Assembly (NCBI GenBank): GCA_004293165.1
Contig: RDYL01000008.1
Span: 1-64,000 of the forward strand
Source: Flavobacteriia bacterium
Lineage (GTDB): Bacteria > Bacteroidota > Bacteroidia > Flavobacteriales > Flavobacteriaceae
Direction: 5' to 3'
Length of the DNA stretch: 64,000 nt
The notes under the pieces were generated by a model. The model did not search any database. It was not told the origin of the DNA and saw nothing but the letters and a program-made list of their open reading frames with translations. Shown here piece by piece: positions 10,290-22,463 of this stretch. The position numbers and the translations under genes were made by a program. Positions within the stretch are counted from its first letter, which is position 1, and each line of letters opens with the position of its first letter.

Positions 10290-10604
10290 TTATTTAGAGT
10301 CTCTGTAATAAATTTTACCTTCTTCCCACTCTTGTACTGCTAAAGCATGTGGTTTAGGTAATTTTTCATAGAATTTTGAAACTTCAATTTGTTCTTTATT
10401 TTCAAAAACTTCTTCTAAACTATCATTATAAGTTGCAAACTCCTCTAATTTTTCAATCAATTCTTTTTTAATTTCAGTATTGATTTGATTAGCGCGTTTA
10501 GCCATGATAGTTATCGCTTCATAAATGTTTCCAGTAGGCTCTTCTAATTTACTTTTATTGTAAGTAATAGTGTTTACAGGAGCATTTGTTTTCTTTAAAT
10601 CCAT
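10290..10604 (-). CDS. rpoZ: RNA polymerase omega subunit
   Basis: This 104-residue protein has the Bacteroidota-type omega sequence. The core motif GNIYEAITIMAKRANQIN aligns with the conserved YE-v-i-ArRA-Q region of RpoZ. The C-terminal extension ends in KPHALAVQEWEEGKIYYRD, as is usual in this phylum. It is a small subunit that assists assembly and stability of RNA polymerase. It lies 10 nt after bamD and 6 nt before coaBC, inside a tight operon. Confidence 0.93.
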   Translation of the reverse strand: MDLKKTNAPVNTITYNKSKLEEPTGNIYEAITIMAKRANQINTEIKKELIEKLEEFATYNDSLEEVFENKEQIEVSKFYEKLPKPHALAVQEWEEGKIYYRDSK

Positions 10605-10614
10605 GATTTACTTT

Positions 10615-11409
10615 TTATTTGGTATATTTTTGTAATTCTTTTTCTACTTCAGCCAACATTTTATCGGCTTTATCTTTGTATTCTGACTGACTATTATGCT
10701 TTATCAAGTTTGTATATGTTGATTTAGCATAAGTTAAACGTTCTTGCTTTTTTGCTTCAACACTATTAATTGCTAAATTATATGCCGAATCTAATCTGTA
10801 ATATAAAGCTTGTTCTTTAAAAGGTGTTCCAGGATAATCTGCTATGAAATTATCAAAAGCTTTTAAAGCACCTTTGTAATCAGCTATAGTATTATACTGT
10901 TTTGCAATTTCAAATGCTTTTTTCTCTAATTTTTCTCTTAATTCTTTTACACAAACATTTGCTTGTGGTAAAAACTGAGAATCTGGGTACACATCAATAA
11001 AATGTTGCATTTTATCCAAAGCTTTACTTGTATCCGTTTGATCTAAACTATAACTAGGTGATAATTTATAAAAGCATTCAGCAGCTAAAAAAGCACACTC
11101 TTCTCTTTTTTCACTTTTAGGATACGTAGCAACAAAATTTTCCAGCTGATACCCTGCTAAATAGTATTGATTTGATTTATACAAAGCCATAGAATAAAAA
11201 TAAAACATTCGCTCAGCGCTTGGTTTCCCTTTATAAGCTGGAGCAATTTGTTCATACAATCTAATAGCTTTTAAATACTTTCCTGCCTCATACATTTTAT
11301 TTGCAGCTTCATTTTTAACCGCAACATCATCTGATTTTAAAGCTTTTTGATACTCACTGCAAGAAATCAAAAAAAACGCAATAAAAAGGAAACTAACTAC
11401 TTTACTCAT
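10615..11409 (-). CDS. bamD: Outer membrane protein assembly factor BamD (lipoprotein)
   Basis: This 264-residue protein has a lipoprotein signal peptide with lipobox LISC (C17). It is followed by TPR-like helical repeats (KNEAANKMYEAGKYLKAIRL, PAYKGKPSAERMFYFYSMAL and YPKSEKREECAFLAAECFY). BamD is the essential lipoprotein of the beta-barrel assembly machine at the inner face of the outer membrane. The length and repeat layout match the family. It is the first gene of the bamD-rpoZ-coaBC-DUF4835-recN group, with a candidate promoter at 11468-11496. Confidence 0.94.
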   Translation of the reverse strand: MSKVVSFLFIAFFLISCSEYQKALKSDDVAVKNEAANKMYEAGKYLKAIRLYEQIAPAYKGKPSAERMFYFYSMALYKSNQYYLAGYQLENFVATYPKSEKREECAFLAAECFYKLSPSYSLDQTDTSKALDKMQHFIDVYPDSQFLPQANVCVKELREKLEKKAFEIAKQYNTIADYKGALKAFDNFIADYPGTPFKEQALYYRLDSAYNLAINSVEAKKQERLTYAKSTYTNLIKHNSQSEYKDKADKMLAEVEKELQKYTK

Positions 11410-11467
11410 TTATTTAAATTTAAACTTTCTTAAAATTCAATATTTTTGAAGTCCAAAAAAGCAACTG

Positions 11468-11496
11468 CAAATTTAGACATTATTTATTTACAACAA
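11468..11496 (-). promoter_or_regulatory. Candidate promoter of the bamD-recN operon
   Basis: On the minus strand TAAATTTG (11468-11475) fits the -7 consensus TAnnTTTG and a TTG lies 18 nt upstream (11494-11496). It sits in the gap between dapA and bamD, about 60 nt from the bamD start. Confidence 0.45.
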
Positions 11497-11506
11497 AAAT
11501 CTTTTT

Positions 11507-12385
11507 TTAACTTAATTTCTTTGTGAAAAGATTCAAACGACTTGCTAAATCTTCATTAACATTTACAAGTGGCAATCGAACCGTATTTTCACTAAGACCT
11601 AAACTTTTAAACACTTCTTTTATCCCTCCGGGATTCCCTTGTTCAAAAATCATATCAATACTATCAGCCAATAAATAATGTAATTTATACGCTTCATCTA
11701 CTCTTCTTTGCAAACCTAAACGCACCATTTCAGAAAATTCCTTTGGAAAACCTTCTCCAATAACAGATATTACTCCTGCTCCACCTGCTAAAACCATTGG
11801 TAAAGTAATCATATCATCTCCAGAAATCACCAAAAACCCTTCTGGTTTGGTTTGAATTAATTTCATTGCTTGCACAATATCACCTGCCGCTTCTTTAATT
11901 CCAATTACATTTTTAAAATCATTTGCAATACGAATTACGGTCGATGGCAACATATTACTTGCGGTTCTTCCTGGAACATTATATAAAATAACCGGAATTG
12001 GAGACGCTTCTGCAACAGCTTTAAAATGCTGATAAATTCCTTCTTGCGTTGGTTTATTATAATAAGGAGAAACCGATAAAATAGCCTCAAAATTAGAAAA
12101 ATCTCTTGTTTTCAATTCTTCCACAACTTTAAGTGTATTATTTCCCCCAACACCCAAAACAAGAGGCAATCTTCCTGCATTAGCTTTTACAATGGTATCA
12201 ATCACCAATTCTTTTTCTTCTTGAGATAAAGTTGCCGATTCTGCAGTTGTTCCTAGTACTACTAGATACTCTACTCCTCCATCGATTACATGGTTAACAA
12301 TTCTTACTAAAGCTTCAACATCAACTGAGAAATCTTTTTTAAATGGTGTAACTAAAGCAACACCAGTTCCAATAAATGATTGCAT
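11507..12385 (-). CDS. dapA: 4-hydroxy-tetrahydrodipicolinate synthase
   Basis: This 292-residue class I aldolase-type enzyme condenses pyruvate with aspartate semialdehyde, the first committed step of diaminopimelate and lysine synthesis. The Schiff-base lysine is K164 in IGIKEAAGD. Also visible are the T46-T47 pair in LGTTAES, Y109 in SPYYNKPTQ, and Y135/R140 in [11 protein letters not shown]. The length is typical. It follows the upstream DUF6913-like gene by 2 nt. This pathway ends in the lysA gene at 26385, which is interrupted in this sequence. Confidence 0.97.
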   Translation of the reverse strand: MQSFIGTGVALVTPFKKDFSVDVEALVRIVNHVIDGGVEYLVVLGTTAESATLSQEEKELVIDTIVKANAGRLPLVLGVGGNNTLKVVEELKTRDFSNFEAILSVSPYYNKPTQEGIYQHFKAVAEASPIPVILYNVPGRTASNMLPSTVIRIANDFKNVIGIKEAAGDIVQAMKLIQTKPEGFLVISGDDMITLPMVLAGGAGVISVIGEGFPKEFSEMVRLGLQRRVDEAYKLHYLLADSIDMIFEQGNPGGIKEVFKSLGLSENTVRLPLVNVNEDLASRLNLFTKKLS

Positions 12386-12387
12386 TT

Positions 12388-12906
12388 TTATATTTTATTT
12401 AAAATTTTTAAATACTTGAATAATTCCAAGACAAATTCGTCAAAATTTTCAACTAGCGACTTAATAATGAAATGATTAACTCTTTTATCTACCGTATCAA
12501 ATCCAACTTTAAATTTTGCTTTTGACTTTATAGACAACATTAAAAGTGAACTTTTATTTACGTCGTAATAATTTATTAATAAATCAAAAGGAGTTTTAAT
12601 AAAATCATTCACAACTTCTTTAGTTATTTCACCTGAAATTGAAACATCTTTCAACGTTAAAAAAGGTTCATTAATTTCTTCCTTTTTCTTTATTTTATCT
12701 TTATAAACCAACAGCGAAATATTACTAGCATCAATTCCTTGAGAAACAATTTTATCTAATAATTGCTGAGTTTGACTAAAATACGATTCATCTACTAAAA
12801 CGCCAACCGTAACTAGTTTTTCATTTGAAGCCAAAGCATTATGTGTTGCTAACTTTTTAGTAACATTTTTTTTAAGAAAAAAGTTCTTTATAATATTATA
12901 AAACAT
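12388..12906 (-). CDS. DUF6913-like protein of unknown function
   Basis: This 172-residue soluble protein has a basic N-terminus and no signal peptide. The middle part ([20 protein letters not shown] followed by [11 protein letters not shown]) and its place directly before dapA agree with a small Flavobacteria family that I remember as DUF6913. The family name is from memory and not certain. No catalytic residues can be named. The 2-nt spacing to dapA suggests one transcript, but a role in lysine synthesis would be a guess. Confidence 0.7.
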   Translation of the reverse strand: MFYNIIKNFFLKKNVTKKLATHNALASNEKLVTVGVLVDESYFSQTQQLLDKIVSQGIDASNISLLVYKDKIKKKEEINEPFLTLKDVSISGEITKEVVNDFIKTPFDLLINYYDVNKSSLLMLSIKSKAKFKVGFDTVDKRVNHFIIKSLVENFDEFVLELFKYLKILNKI

Positions 12907-12950
12907 AGTATTTTTACCTATTCAACAAAATTAAAAATTAAGCTTATATT

Positions 12951-13739
12951 ATGCTTGTAAATGTAAAAAAGAATACAATATCTTTTCGGTTTTTTGTTAT
13001 ATTATTAACATTTAACTTAATTATATCCTGTAAATCAACGTCTTCCTATCAAACTATTAAAATTGAAGGAAAAAAAATTGGTATAACCGATGAACGAGGT
13101 GAAAACGAAGCAATTGCAAGTTATGTAAAACCCTATAGCAATAACATCAAAAAGGATTTAAACAATGTTTTAGCTTATTGCCCTGAAACACAAGATAAAA
13201 GTAAAGGAAAATGGCATACTAATATAGGGAATTTACTAGCCGAAATTACTTTTGAACTTGGAAATCCTATTTTCCAAAAAAGAGAGCAAAAAAACATTGA
13301 TATTTGTTTACTAAATAATGGCGGAATAAGAGCTATAATTCCAAAAGGCGATGTTACCTCAAGAACAGCCTATGAAGTAATGCCTTTTGAGAATAGCCTA
13401 GTAATTGTTGGACTTACTGGAAAAGAAATAAAAACGTTAGCCGAATATTTCATAAAAGAAAAGAAGCCACACCCTTTATATGGAATGAAAATTTACATTG
13501 ATAAAACAACTTTAACAATCAATAAAATTGAAATTAACAATCAAAGTTTAAATGATAATCAGATTTATTATGTGGCGACTTCCGATTATTTAGCAAATGG
13601 TGGTGACAATATGACGTTTTTTAAAGAAAGTAAAATCAAATTCGACATAGAATATAAACTTAGAAATATGTTAATTGATTATTTCAAAAAAGTAGATATT
13701 CTTCCAAACATTACAACTGAAACAATAATTTTAGAATAA
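12951..13739 (+). CDS. Lipoprotein with 5'-nucleotidase C-terminal (substrate-binding) domain
   Basis: This 262-residue protein has a lipoprotein signal with lipobox IISC (C27), so it is probably anchored in a membrane facing the periplasm. The rest matches the C-terminal domain of UshA-type 5'-nucleotidases: LLNNGGIRAIIPKGDV, a TAYEVMPFENSLV segment, and ATSDYLANGGDNM near the end. The metallophosphatase half is encoded separately, 9 nt downstream. Together they would make one nucleotide-hydrolysing unit. The order of the two halves is reversed relative to the single-chain enzyme. Confidence 0.88.
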   Translation: MLVNVKKNTISFRFFVILLTFNLIISCKSTSSYQTIKIEGKKIGITDERGENEAIASYVKPYSNNIKKDLNNVLAYCPETQDKSKGKWHTNIGNLLAEITFELGNPIFQKREQKNIDICLLNNGGIRAIIPKGDVTSRTAYEVMPFENSLVIVGLTGKEIKTLAEYFIKEKKPHPLYGMKIYIDKTTLTINKIEINNQSLNDNQIYYVATSDYLANGGDNMTFFKESKIKFDIEYKLRNMLIDYFKKVDILPNITTETIILE

Positions 13740-13748
13740 CACTTAACT

Positions 13749-14666
13749 ATGAAAAGAAGAGATTTTATCCAAAAAACAGCTACGAGTTCAGCTTTACTTG
13801 GCTTAACTGGAGTGAGTTTAAGCAGTTTTTCTACCCCAAGCGATATTAAAAAAATCACTATTTTGCACACTAATGATGTACATAGTCATATTGACCCTTT
13901 TCCTGCAGATCATCCAAAAAACCCAAATTTAGGAGGCGCTGCCAGAAGATCAGCTATTATTGAAGGCATTCGTAAAGAAGAAAAAAATGTTCTTTTGTTA
14001 GATGCAGGTGATATTTTTCAAGGAACACCTTATTTTAACTATTATGGCGGAGAGTTAGAATTCAAGCTAATGAGCATGATGCAATATGATTTAGCTACAA
14101 TGGGAAACCATGATTTTGACAACGGAATTGATGGTTTTTACGCCCAATTACCTCATGCAAAATTTGATTTCGTATCCGCTAATTATGATTTTAAAAACAC
14201 TATTTTAAATGATATTGTAAAACCATATAAAATCATTATTAAAGACGGAATTAAAATTGGAATCTTTGGATTAGGCGTTCAATTAGATGGACTTGTTGAC
14301 AAGAAACTTTATAAAGAAACCGTTTACAACAATCCGATTGAAGTAGCACAAGACACGACGCGAATTCTCAAAGAAGAAAAAAAATGTGATTTAGTTATTT
14401 GTTTGTCGCATTTGGGCTTCAAATACAAAGATGAACCTGAAAAACCAAGTGATATCCTATTAGCACAAAAAACAAAATATATTGATTTAATAATTGGTGG
14501 TCACACACATACTTTTTTAGACAAACCTATAATTGAAAAAAATAGTGAAGGAAAAGATGTTTTAATCAATCAAGTAGGATGTTTTGGACTAAATTTAGGT
14601 AGAATTGATTTTTATTTATCCAATAATAATGAAGTAATCAACAAAGGAAAAAATATTATTGTTTAA
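13749..14666 (+). CDS. Exported metallophosphatase, 5'-nucleotidase N-terminal domain
   Basis: This 305-residue protein begins with a twin-arginine-like leader (MKRRDFIQKTATSSALLGL). The metallophosphoesterase signature is complete: LHTNDVHSHIDP, LLDAGDIFQG, MGNHDFDNG, CLSHLGF and GGHTHTF. These residues bind two metal ions. Family knowledge gives hydrolysis of 5'-nucleotides or related phosphoesters in the periplasm. It follows the C-terminal-domain lipoprotein by 9 nt. The pair is best read as a split 5'-nucleotidase that scavenges nucleosides and phosphate. Confidence 0.9.
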   Translation: MKRRDFIQKTATSSALLGLTGVSLSSFSTPSDIKKITILHTNDVHSHIDPFPADHPKNPNLGGAARRSAIIEGIRKEEKNVLLLDAGDIFQGTPYFNYYGGELEFKLMSMMQYDLATMGNHDFDNGIDGFYAQLPHAKFDFVSANYDFKNTILNDIVKPYKIIIKDGIKIGIFGLGVQLDGLVDKKLYKETVYNNPIEVAQDTTRILKEEKKCDLVICLSHLGFKYKDEPEKPSDILLAQKTKYIDLIIGGHTHTFLDKPIIEKNSEGKDVLINQVGCFGLNLGRIDFYLSNNNEVINKGKNIIV

Positions 14667-14677
14667 ACAACAATCAC

Positions 14678-17833
<3,156 letters not shown>

Positions 17834-17865
17834 GTAGTAATTTTATAAAGTAAAGATAAAAAAAA

Positions 17866-17886
17866 AGCCCCGATAATATCGGAGCT
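17866..17886 (-). terminator. Terminator of the rpsF-rpsR-rplI operon
   Basis: A 9-bp stem (17866-17874 with 17878-17886) has a 3-nt loop. The only imperfect position is a G-U pair in the minus-strand RNA, and a long T-run follows on that strand. It lies 20 bp after the rplI stop. Confidence 0.85.
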
Positions 17887-17906
17887 AATTTATATTTTAA
17901 GAAAAA

Positions 17907-18350
17907 TTATGCTTTTTCACCTACGATTTCGTAAGCTAATTCAACGATAACGTCTCTGTGTAATCTTACGCTTGCAGTATATTTACCTACACGTTTAACA
18001 ACACCACTTGTGATGAATTTTCTATCAATAGAATGACCGTTAGCTTCTAATACTTCTGCAATGTTAGCATTAGTAACAGAACCAAACAATTTATCACCAC
18101 CAGCTTTAGCTGTAATTTTAATTTCTAAAGCTTTTAATGCTTCTGCTAAAGATTTAGCATCTGCAACAATTTTAGCTTCTTTGTGCGCTTTTTGCTTTAA
18201 GTTTTCGGCTAAAACTTTTTTAGCAGAAGGAGTAGCTAAAATAGCAGCACCTTGAGGAATTAAGAAGTTACGTCCGTATCCGTTTTTCACAGTTACTACA
18301 TCATCTTTAAATCCTAAATTTTGAACGTCTTGTTTTAAGATAAGTTCCAT
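17907..18350 (-). CDS. rplI: Ribosomal protein bL9
   Basis: This 147-residue protein has the bL9 signature at the N-terminus (MELILKQDVQNLGFKDDVVT then VKNGYGRNFLIPQGAA). A charged linker helix and the C-terminal RNA-binding domain (KRVGKYTASVRLHRDVIVEL) follow. It is the last gene of rpsF-rpsR-rplI. The 63-nt gap after rpsR contains a possible hairpin that pairs the bases directly before the start codon, described separately. Confidence 0.98.
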   Translation of the reverse strand: MELILKQDVQNLGFKDDVVTVKNGYGRNFLIPQGAAILATPSAKKVLAENLKQKAHKEAKIVADAKSLAEALKALEIKITAKAGGDKLFGSVTNANIAEVLEANGHSIDRKFITSGVVKRVGKYTASVRLHRDVIVELAYEIVGEKA

Positions 18351-18400
18351 GTTGTTGTCCTTTTTAGTAGAAGTTAGCCCGCTTATAGCGAAGCAACAAC
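18351..18400 (-). promoter_or_regulatory. Possible start-masking stem-loop before rplI
   Basis: In minus-strand RNA, GUUGUUG (18394-18400) can pair with CAACAAC (18351-18357), and the second arm touches the rplI AUG at 18348-18350. Inside the loop a second small hairpin forms from CGCT and AGCG (18380-18383 and 18387-18390). No T-run follows, so it is not a normal terminator. Confidence 0.4.
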
Positions 18401-18413
18401 TATTTGTTAAATA

Positions 18414-18710
18414 TTATTTTAATAAATCGGCCACGTATGGCATTAAAGCTAAGTGACGAGCTCTTTTAACAGCTACAGAAACTTTTCTTTGGTATTTTAA
18501 TGAAGTACCTGTTAAACGTCTTGGTAAAATTTTACCTTGCTCGTTAACAAATTTCAATAAAAAGTCTGCGTCTTTATAATCGATGTATTTGATACCTGAT
18601 TTTTTAAAACGACAATACTTTTTAGTTTTGTTTGTATCTATGTTTAAAGGCGTAAGATATCTGATATCTCCGTCTTTTTTACCTTTTGCAGATTGCTCTA
18701 ATGTAGACAT
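18414..18710 (-). CDS. rpsR: Ribosomal protein bS18
   Basis: This 98-residue protein has the bS18 core: [40 protein letters not shown] and [18 protein letters not shown] text ([13 protein letters not shown]). It binds 16S rRNA as a partner of bS6, which is encoded 2 nt upstream. The N-terminal extension of about 20 residues ([19 protein letters not shown]) is usual in Bacteroidota. Confidence 0.98.
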   Translation of the reverse strand: MSTLEQSAKGKKDGDIRYLTPLNIDTNKTKKYCRFKKSGIKYIDYKDADFLLKFVNEQGKILPRRLTGTSLKYQRKVSVAVKRARHLALMPYVADLLK

Positions 18711-18712
18711 GA

Positions 18713-19054
18713 TTAGTTTGATTTAGCTTTTAATTTAACTCTTCTTCTTTCTGCCCAAGAAATTGCATGTTTGTCTAAAGACACAGTTAAGAAACGCATA
18801 ACACGCTCGTCACGACGGAATTCAGTTTCAAATGCAATAATAATTTCAGCTGGCGCTTTGAATTCGAATAAGTGGTAAAATCCACTTTTCTTGTGTTGAA
18901 TTTCGTAAGCTAATTTTTTTAAGCCCCAATCTTCTTTCGATACCATCTCAGACCCTTTAGAAGTAAGAAAATCTTCAAACTTGCTTACTGTTTCCTTTAC
19001 CTGTTGTTCAGATAAAACGGGATTCAAGATGAAAACAGTTTCATAATGATTCAT
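18713..19054 (-). CDS. rpsF: Ribosomal protein bS6
   Basis: This 113-residue protein starts [19 protein letters not shown], the classical bS6 N-terminus, with [20 protein letters not shown] and a conserved [11 protein letters not shown] segment. It is the first gene of rpsF-rpsR-rplI. In this group of bacteria bS6 and bS18 act as a dimer on the small subunit. A well-formed promoter lies 33 nt upstream of the start codon. Confidence 0.98.
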   Translation of the reverse strand: MNHYETVFILNPVLSEQQVKETVSKFEDFLTSKGSEMVSKEDWGLKKLAYEIQHKKSGFYHLFEFKAPAEIIIAFETEFRRDERVMRFLTVSLDKHAISWAERRRVKLKAKSN

Positions 19055-19086
19055 AATCTTTATATTTATTGTTATAAAATTGGGTG

Positions 19087-19117
19087 CAAAAATAATACTT
19101 TTATTTGAATTAACAAA
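19087..19117 (-). promoter_or_regulatory. Promoter of the rpsF operon
   Basis: On the minus strand TATTTTTG (19087-19094) matches TAnnTTTG and TTTG (19114-19117) lies exactly 19 nt upstream. Both Bacteroidota promoter elements are therefore present at the preferred distance. Confidence 0.65.
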
Positions 19118-19205
19118 TCAAAGCAGATATTAATTTTACACGAATAAATTTGTTTTTTTGTAATATATATTCTACTTTTATCAATCCCGAATAAAAAATC
19201 AGACT

Positions 19206-19901
19206 ATGAAGTTGAATTGTATTGTATTAGATGATAGCGCCCTTCAAAGAATTACTATCACAAAACTAGTTAACGAATCAATATTATTGAATTTAATTGG
19301 AGATTTTGCTAATGCCCTTGAAGCTAAGAATTGCATTAATAACAACACTATTGACTTAATGTTTTTAGACATTGAAATGCCCTTAATTAACGGCTTTGAT
19401 TTTTTAGATGGACTAAAAATAAAACCACAAATTATATTTATCACTTCTAAAGCTGACTATGCTGTAAAAGCTTTTGATTATGAAGCTACTGATTTTCTTC
19501 AAAAACCAATTTCTAAGGAACGTTTTATAAAAGCAGTAAAAAAAGCTATTGAGTTGCACTTTCTTCGTTCTGAAAACAACGAAGAAAATATAGAAAGTAT
19601 TGTGATTAAAAGTAACTTAAAAAAACTTAAAATATTTGTTTCTAAAATAAAATGGATTGAAGCCTATGGTGATTATATTAAATTAGTGACTGATGATGAA
19701 AGTCATTTAGTATTATCAACCATGAAAGGTTTTGAAAAAGAACTCCCAGAAGGTAAATTTATTCGCGTACATAAATCATATATCATCAATTTAGATCGCG
19801 TAGAAAAATTCAATAGTAAGTTTGCCGAAATTGGAACAACTAAAATACCGTTAAGCAGAAACAAAAAAGAAGAAATTGTTAGAGCTATAGAAAACGCTTA
19901 A
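19206..19901 (+). CDS. LytTR-family response regulator
   Basis: This 231-residue protein has an N-terminal receiver domain (about 1-120) with acidic pocket D9/D10, phosphoacceptor D55 in LMFLDIEMP, and the conserved lysine in FLQKPIS. The C-terminal LytTR DNA-binding domain (about 130-231) has WIEAYGDYIKL, FIRVHKSYIINLDRVEKF and IPLSRNKKEEI. It should be a transcription factor controlled by phosphorylation, but no histidine kinase is adjacent, so it is an orphan here. A TACTTTTA box at 19173-19180 with TTTG 20 nt upstream may be its promoter. Its stop codon overlaps that of priA, which runs the other way. Confidence 0.94.
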   Translation: MKLNCIVLDDSALQRITITKLVNESILLNLIGDFANALEAKNCINNNTIDLMFLDIEMPLINGFDFLDGLKIKPQIIFITSKADYAVKAFDYEATDFLQKPISKERFIKAVKKAIELHFLRSENNEENIESIVIKSNLKKLKIFVSKIKWIEAYGDYIKLVTDDESHLVLSTMKGFEKELPEGKFIRVHKSYIINLDRVEKFNSKFAEIGTTKIPLSRNKKEEIVRAIENA

Positions 19902-22348
19902 TACACATCTACATCCACTTTTACTTTAATAGAACGATATTGTGGAACCGCTTCAAAACTCATTAACACTTTTGCTACAGTTTGTTTGGTTGCGCCTAAG
20001 TTTTTTTGAATTGGTATTTTAACCATTATAGTCCTAATGTATTCATTTCGAATTCTATTTATAGCTGGCTCTTCCGGACCCAAAACTGGCATATCTAAAT
20101 TTTGAGACAACACATTATACAACCACATAGAACCTTCTTTTAACTTATCAAAATCACGATGTTTCAATGTTAGTTTTACTAATCGAAAAAATGGCGGATA
20201 TTTAAAATTCTGACGCTCGTAAATTTGTTCTTTATACATTCCCAAATAATCATTACCCAAAACTTGCTGAATAGTATTATGATAGGGGTTATAGGTCTGA
20301 ATGATGACTTTCCCTTTCTTTTCAGAACGTCCTGCCCTACCTGAAACTTGCATCATCATTTGATATGCTCTTTCGTAAGCTCTGAAATTCGGCTGATTCA
20401 ATAAATTATCGGCATTTAATATTCCAACTAAAGTTACGTTGTCAAAGTCTAAACCTTTGGCAAGCATTTGCGTTCCTACCAAAACATCAATTTCTCTGTT
20501 TTTAAACGAATCAATTATCTTTTCAAAACCAAATTTACCTCGAGTAGTATCTTGATCCATTCTTCCGATATTTTTCTCTGGAAAAAGTGTTTTCAATTCC
20601 ATTTCGATTTGCTCGGTTCCGAAACCTTTTGAAGTAACATCCACTGATTGACAACTATGACAATGTGTAGGATTTGCAATCGAATGACCGCAATAATGAC
20701 AACGTAATTGGTTTTTAAATTTGTAATACGTCAAACTCACATCGCAACTTGGACAATGCGGCACATGACCACACGTCATACATTCCACATAAGGCGAAAA
20801 TCCTCTGCGGTTTTGAAATAAAATAACTTGTTCGCCTTTAGACAACGTTTCAGTAATTTCCTCCAATAATTCATATGAAAAATGGCCTGACATTTTCTTT
20901 CTGAAATATTTATCTTTTAAATCAACCAATTGAATTTCAGGCAATACTACATTTCCATAACGCACTTTTAATTCAGTTAAACCGTATTTATTAGATTGCA
21001 CGTTATAATAGGTTTCTAAAGAAGGCGTAGCACTTCCTAAAACCACTTTTGCACCGTGTTGCTTAGCCAAAACTATGGCAGCATCACGTGCATGATATCT
21101 TGGCGCTGGATCATGTTGTTTGAACGTTTGCTCATGCTCTTCATCCACAATAATACATCCCAAATTGGAAAAAGGAAGAAACAAAGCACTTCGAACACCA
21201 ATAACTACTTTCGCTTTTGGAGAATTTTCTAAGACTTGATTCCAAACTTCAATTCTTTCGTTATTTGTATATTTTGAATGAAAAACCGCTACTTCATTTC
21301 CAAAATAAGCAGTTAATCTTTGGACTAATTGTGTAGTAAGAGCAATTTCCGGCAATAAAAACAATACTTGCTTTCCAACCTTAATATATTGTTCTAAAAG
21401 TTTAATATAAATTTCTGTTTTACCCGAAGCCGTCACACCATGTAACAAATTCACATCGAACGTTTTAAATTTTTCTTGAATATTATCAAATGCTAATTGT
21501 TGGGCTTCACTCAATACAAATTGACTATCCTCTTTTTTATCGAAAGTCACTCTATCTTGTGCAATGTAATATTCTTCAAAAATAGTTTTATCGACCAACG
21601 ATTTAACAATAGCTGAAGTACTACCTGATGTTTCAATTAATTTCTTAACCGAAATAGGTGTTTTTTCTCGAGCTTGTAATTGAAAATAATGTAAAACCAA
21701 TTCGCGTTGTTTTTTGGCTTTGGACAAAACTTCTAATAATTCTGCTAATTGTTCTTGTTGCAAAAAAGATTCGTGCAATTTAATGTAGCGAACTAACTTA
21801 GGTTTGTATTGTTCCGAAATTTCTTCTTGTAAGACCAAAGCACCTTTTGTCAATAATCGATTAATTATTGGGAAAACGGTTTTCTTTCCTAAAATTTTAA
21901 TCACCTCTTGAACCGTAATAGAAGATTGACTTTTTAAGGCTTCTAAAATTAGATATTCATCATCTTTTAGTTCATTAGAATCAATTTCAGAATTTTCTTT
22001 TGCCGAAATAATTGTTTCACTCTCCAAAATATAACCCGATGGCAAAGCACTTCTAAAAACCTCACCCAGCGAACACATATAGTAGGAAGCAATCCATTTC
22101 CAATGTTCAATCTGTTTTGAATTTACAACTGGTCTTTCATCTAAAATTTGATGAATTTCTTTTGCGTCATATAATTGAGGTGGTATATTGGTTTTACTCA
22201 ACACCAAAGCCGTATAAATCTTGGTTTTACCAAAAGGAACTGCCACTCGCATTCCAATTTGAATGTAGTTAAATTCTGCCTCAGAAACCTGATATGTAAA
22301 GGTTTTTGAAACAGCCAACGGTAAAACGACTTCAATAAAATACAGCAT
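19898..22348 (-). CDS. priA: Primosomal protein N' (replication restart helicase PriA)
   Basis: This 816-residue protein is a 3'-5' superfamily 2 helicase that reloads the replisome at stalled forks. The N-terminal DNA-binding domain begins FIEVVLPLAVSKTFTYQV. Walker A is HGVTASGKTEIY and the DEAH-type box is VDEEHEQTFK. The zinc-binding region has paired cysteines (CMTCGHVPHCPSC, CHYCGHS and CHSCQS). The helicase C motif VSGRAGRSEKKGKVIIQTY follows. The length fits Bacteroidota PriA. It overlaps the LytTR gene tail to tail. Confidence 0.97.
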   Translation of the reverse strand: MLYFIEVVLPLAVSKTFTYQVSEAEFNYIQIGMRVAVPFGKTKIYTALVLSKTNIPPQLYDAKEIHQILDERPVVNSKQIEHWKWIASYYMCSLGEVFRSALPSGYILESETIISAKENSEIDSNELKDDEYLILEALKSQSSITVQEVIKILGKKTVFPIINRLLTKGALVLQEEISEQYKPKLVRYIKLHESFLQQEQLAELLEVLSKAKKQRELVLHYFQLQAREKTPISVKKLIETSGSTSAIVKSLVDKTIFEEYYIAQDRVTFDKKEDSQFVLSEAQQLAFDNIQEKFKTFDVNLLHGVTASGKTEIYIKLLEQYIKVGKQVLFLLPEIALTTQLVQRLTAYFGNEVAVFHSKYTNNERIEVWNQVLENSPKAKVVIGVRSALFLPFSNLGCIIVDEEHEQTFKQHDPAPRYHARDAAIVLAKQHGAKVVLGSATPSLETYYNVQSNKYGLTELKVRYGNVVLPEIQLVDLKDKYFRKKMSGHFSYELLEEITETLSKGEQVILFQNRRGFSPYVECMTCGHVPHCPSCDVSLTYYKFKNQLRCHYCGHSIANPTHCHSCQSVDVTSKGFGTEQIEMELKTLFPEKNIGRMDQDTTRGKFGFEKIIDSFKNREIDVLVGTQMLAKGLDFDNVTLVGILNADNLLNQPNFRAYERAYQMMMQVSGRAGRSEKKGKVIIQTYNPYHNTIQQVLGNDYLGMYKEQIYERQNFKYPPFFRLVKLTLKHRDFDKLKEGSMWLYNVLSQNLDMPVLGPEEPAINRIRNEYIRTIMVKIPIQKNLGATKQTVAKVLMSFEAVPQYRSIKVKVDVDVY

Positions 22349-22418
22349 AGAACAAATATAGTTGGAAAAAGAGAATACAGAAAAGAAAAAAGAGAAAAGA
22401 TAAACTCATCAATAAAAA

Positions 22419-22442
22419 AAGCGTCCTCAGTTGAGAACGCTT
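22419..22442 (-). terminator. Terminator after the chalcone-isomerase-like gene
   Basis: A 10-bp stem (22419-22428 with 22433-22442) has a 4-nt loop and one G-U pair in the minus-strand RNA. A T-run follows on the minus strand. It lies 22 bp after the stop codon. Confidence 0.85.
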
Positions 22443-22463
22443 AGCTTTTGTATGTAGTTAGAA

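Noticed and set aside
19898..19901. Overlap of the LytTR and priA stops as a frameshift or error
   Set aside because: Both proteins have complete family C-termini. It is simply a compact convergent junction.
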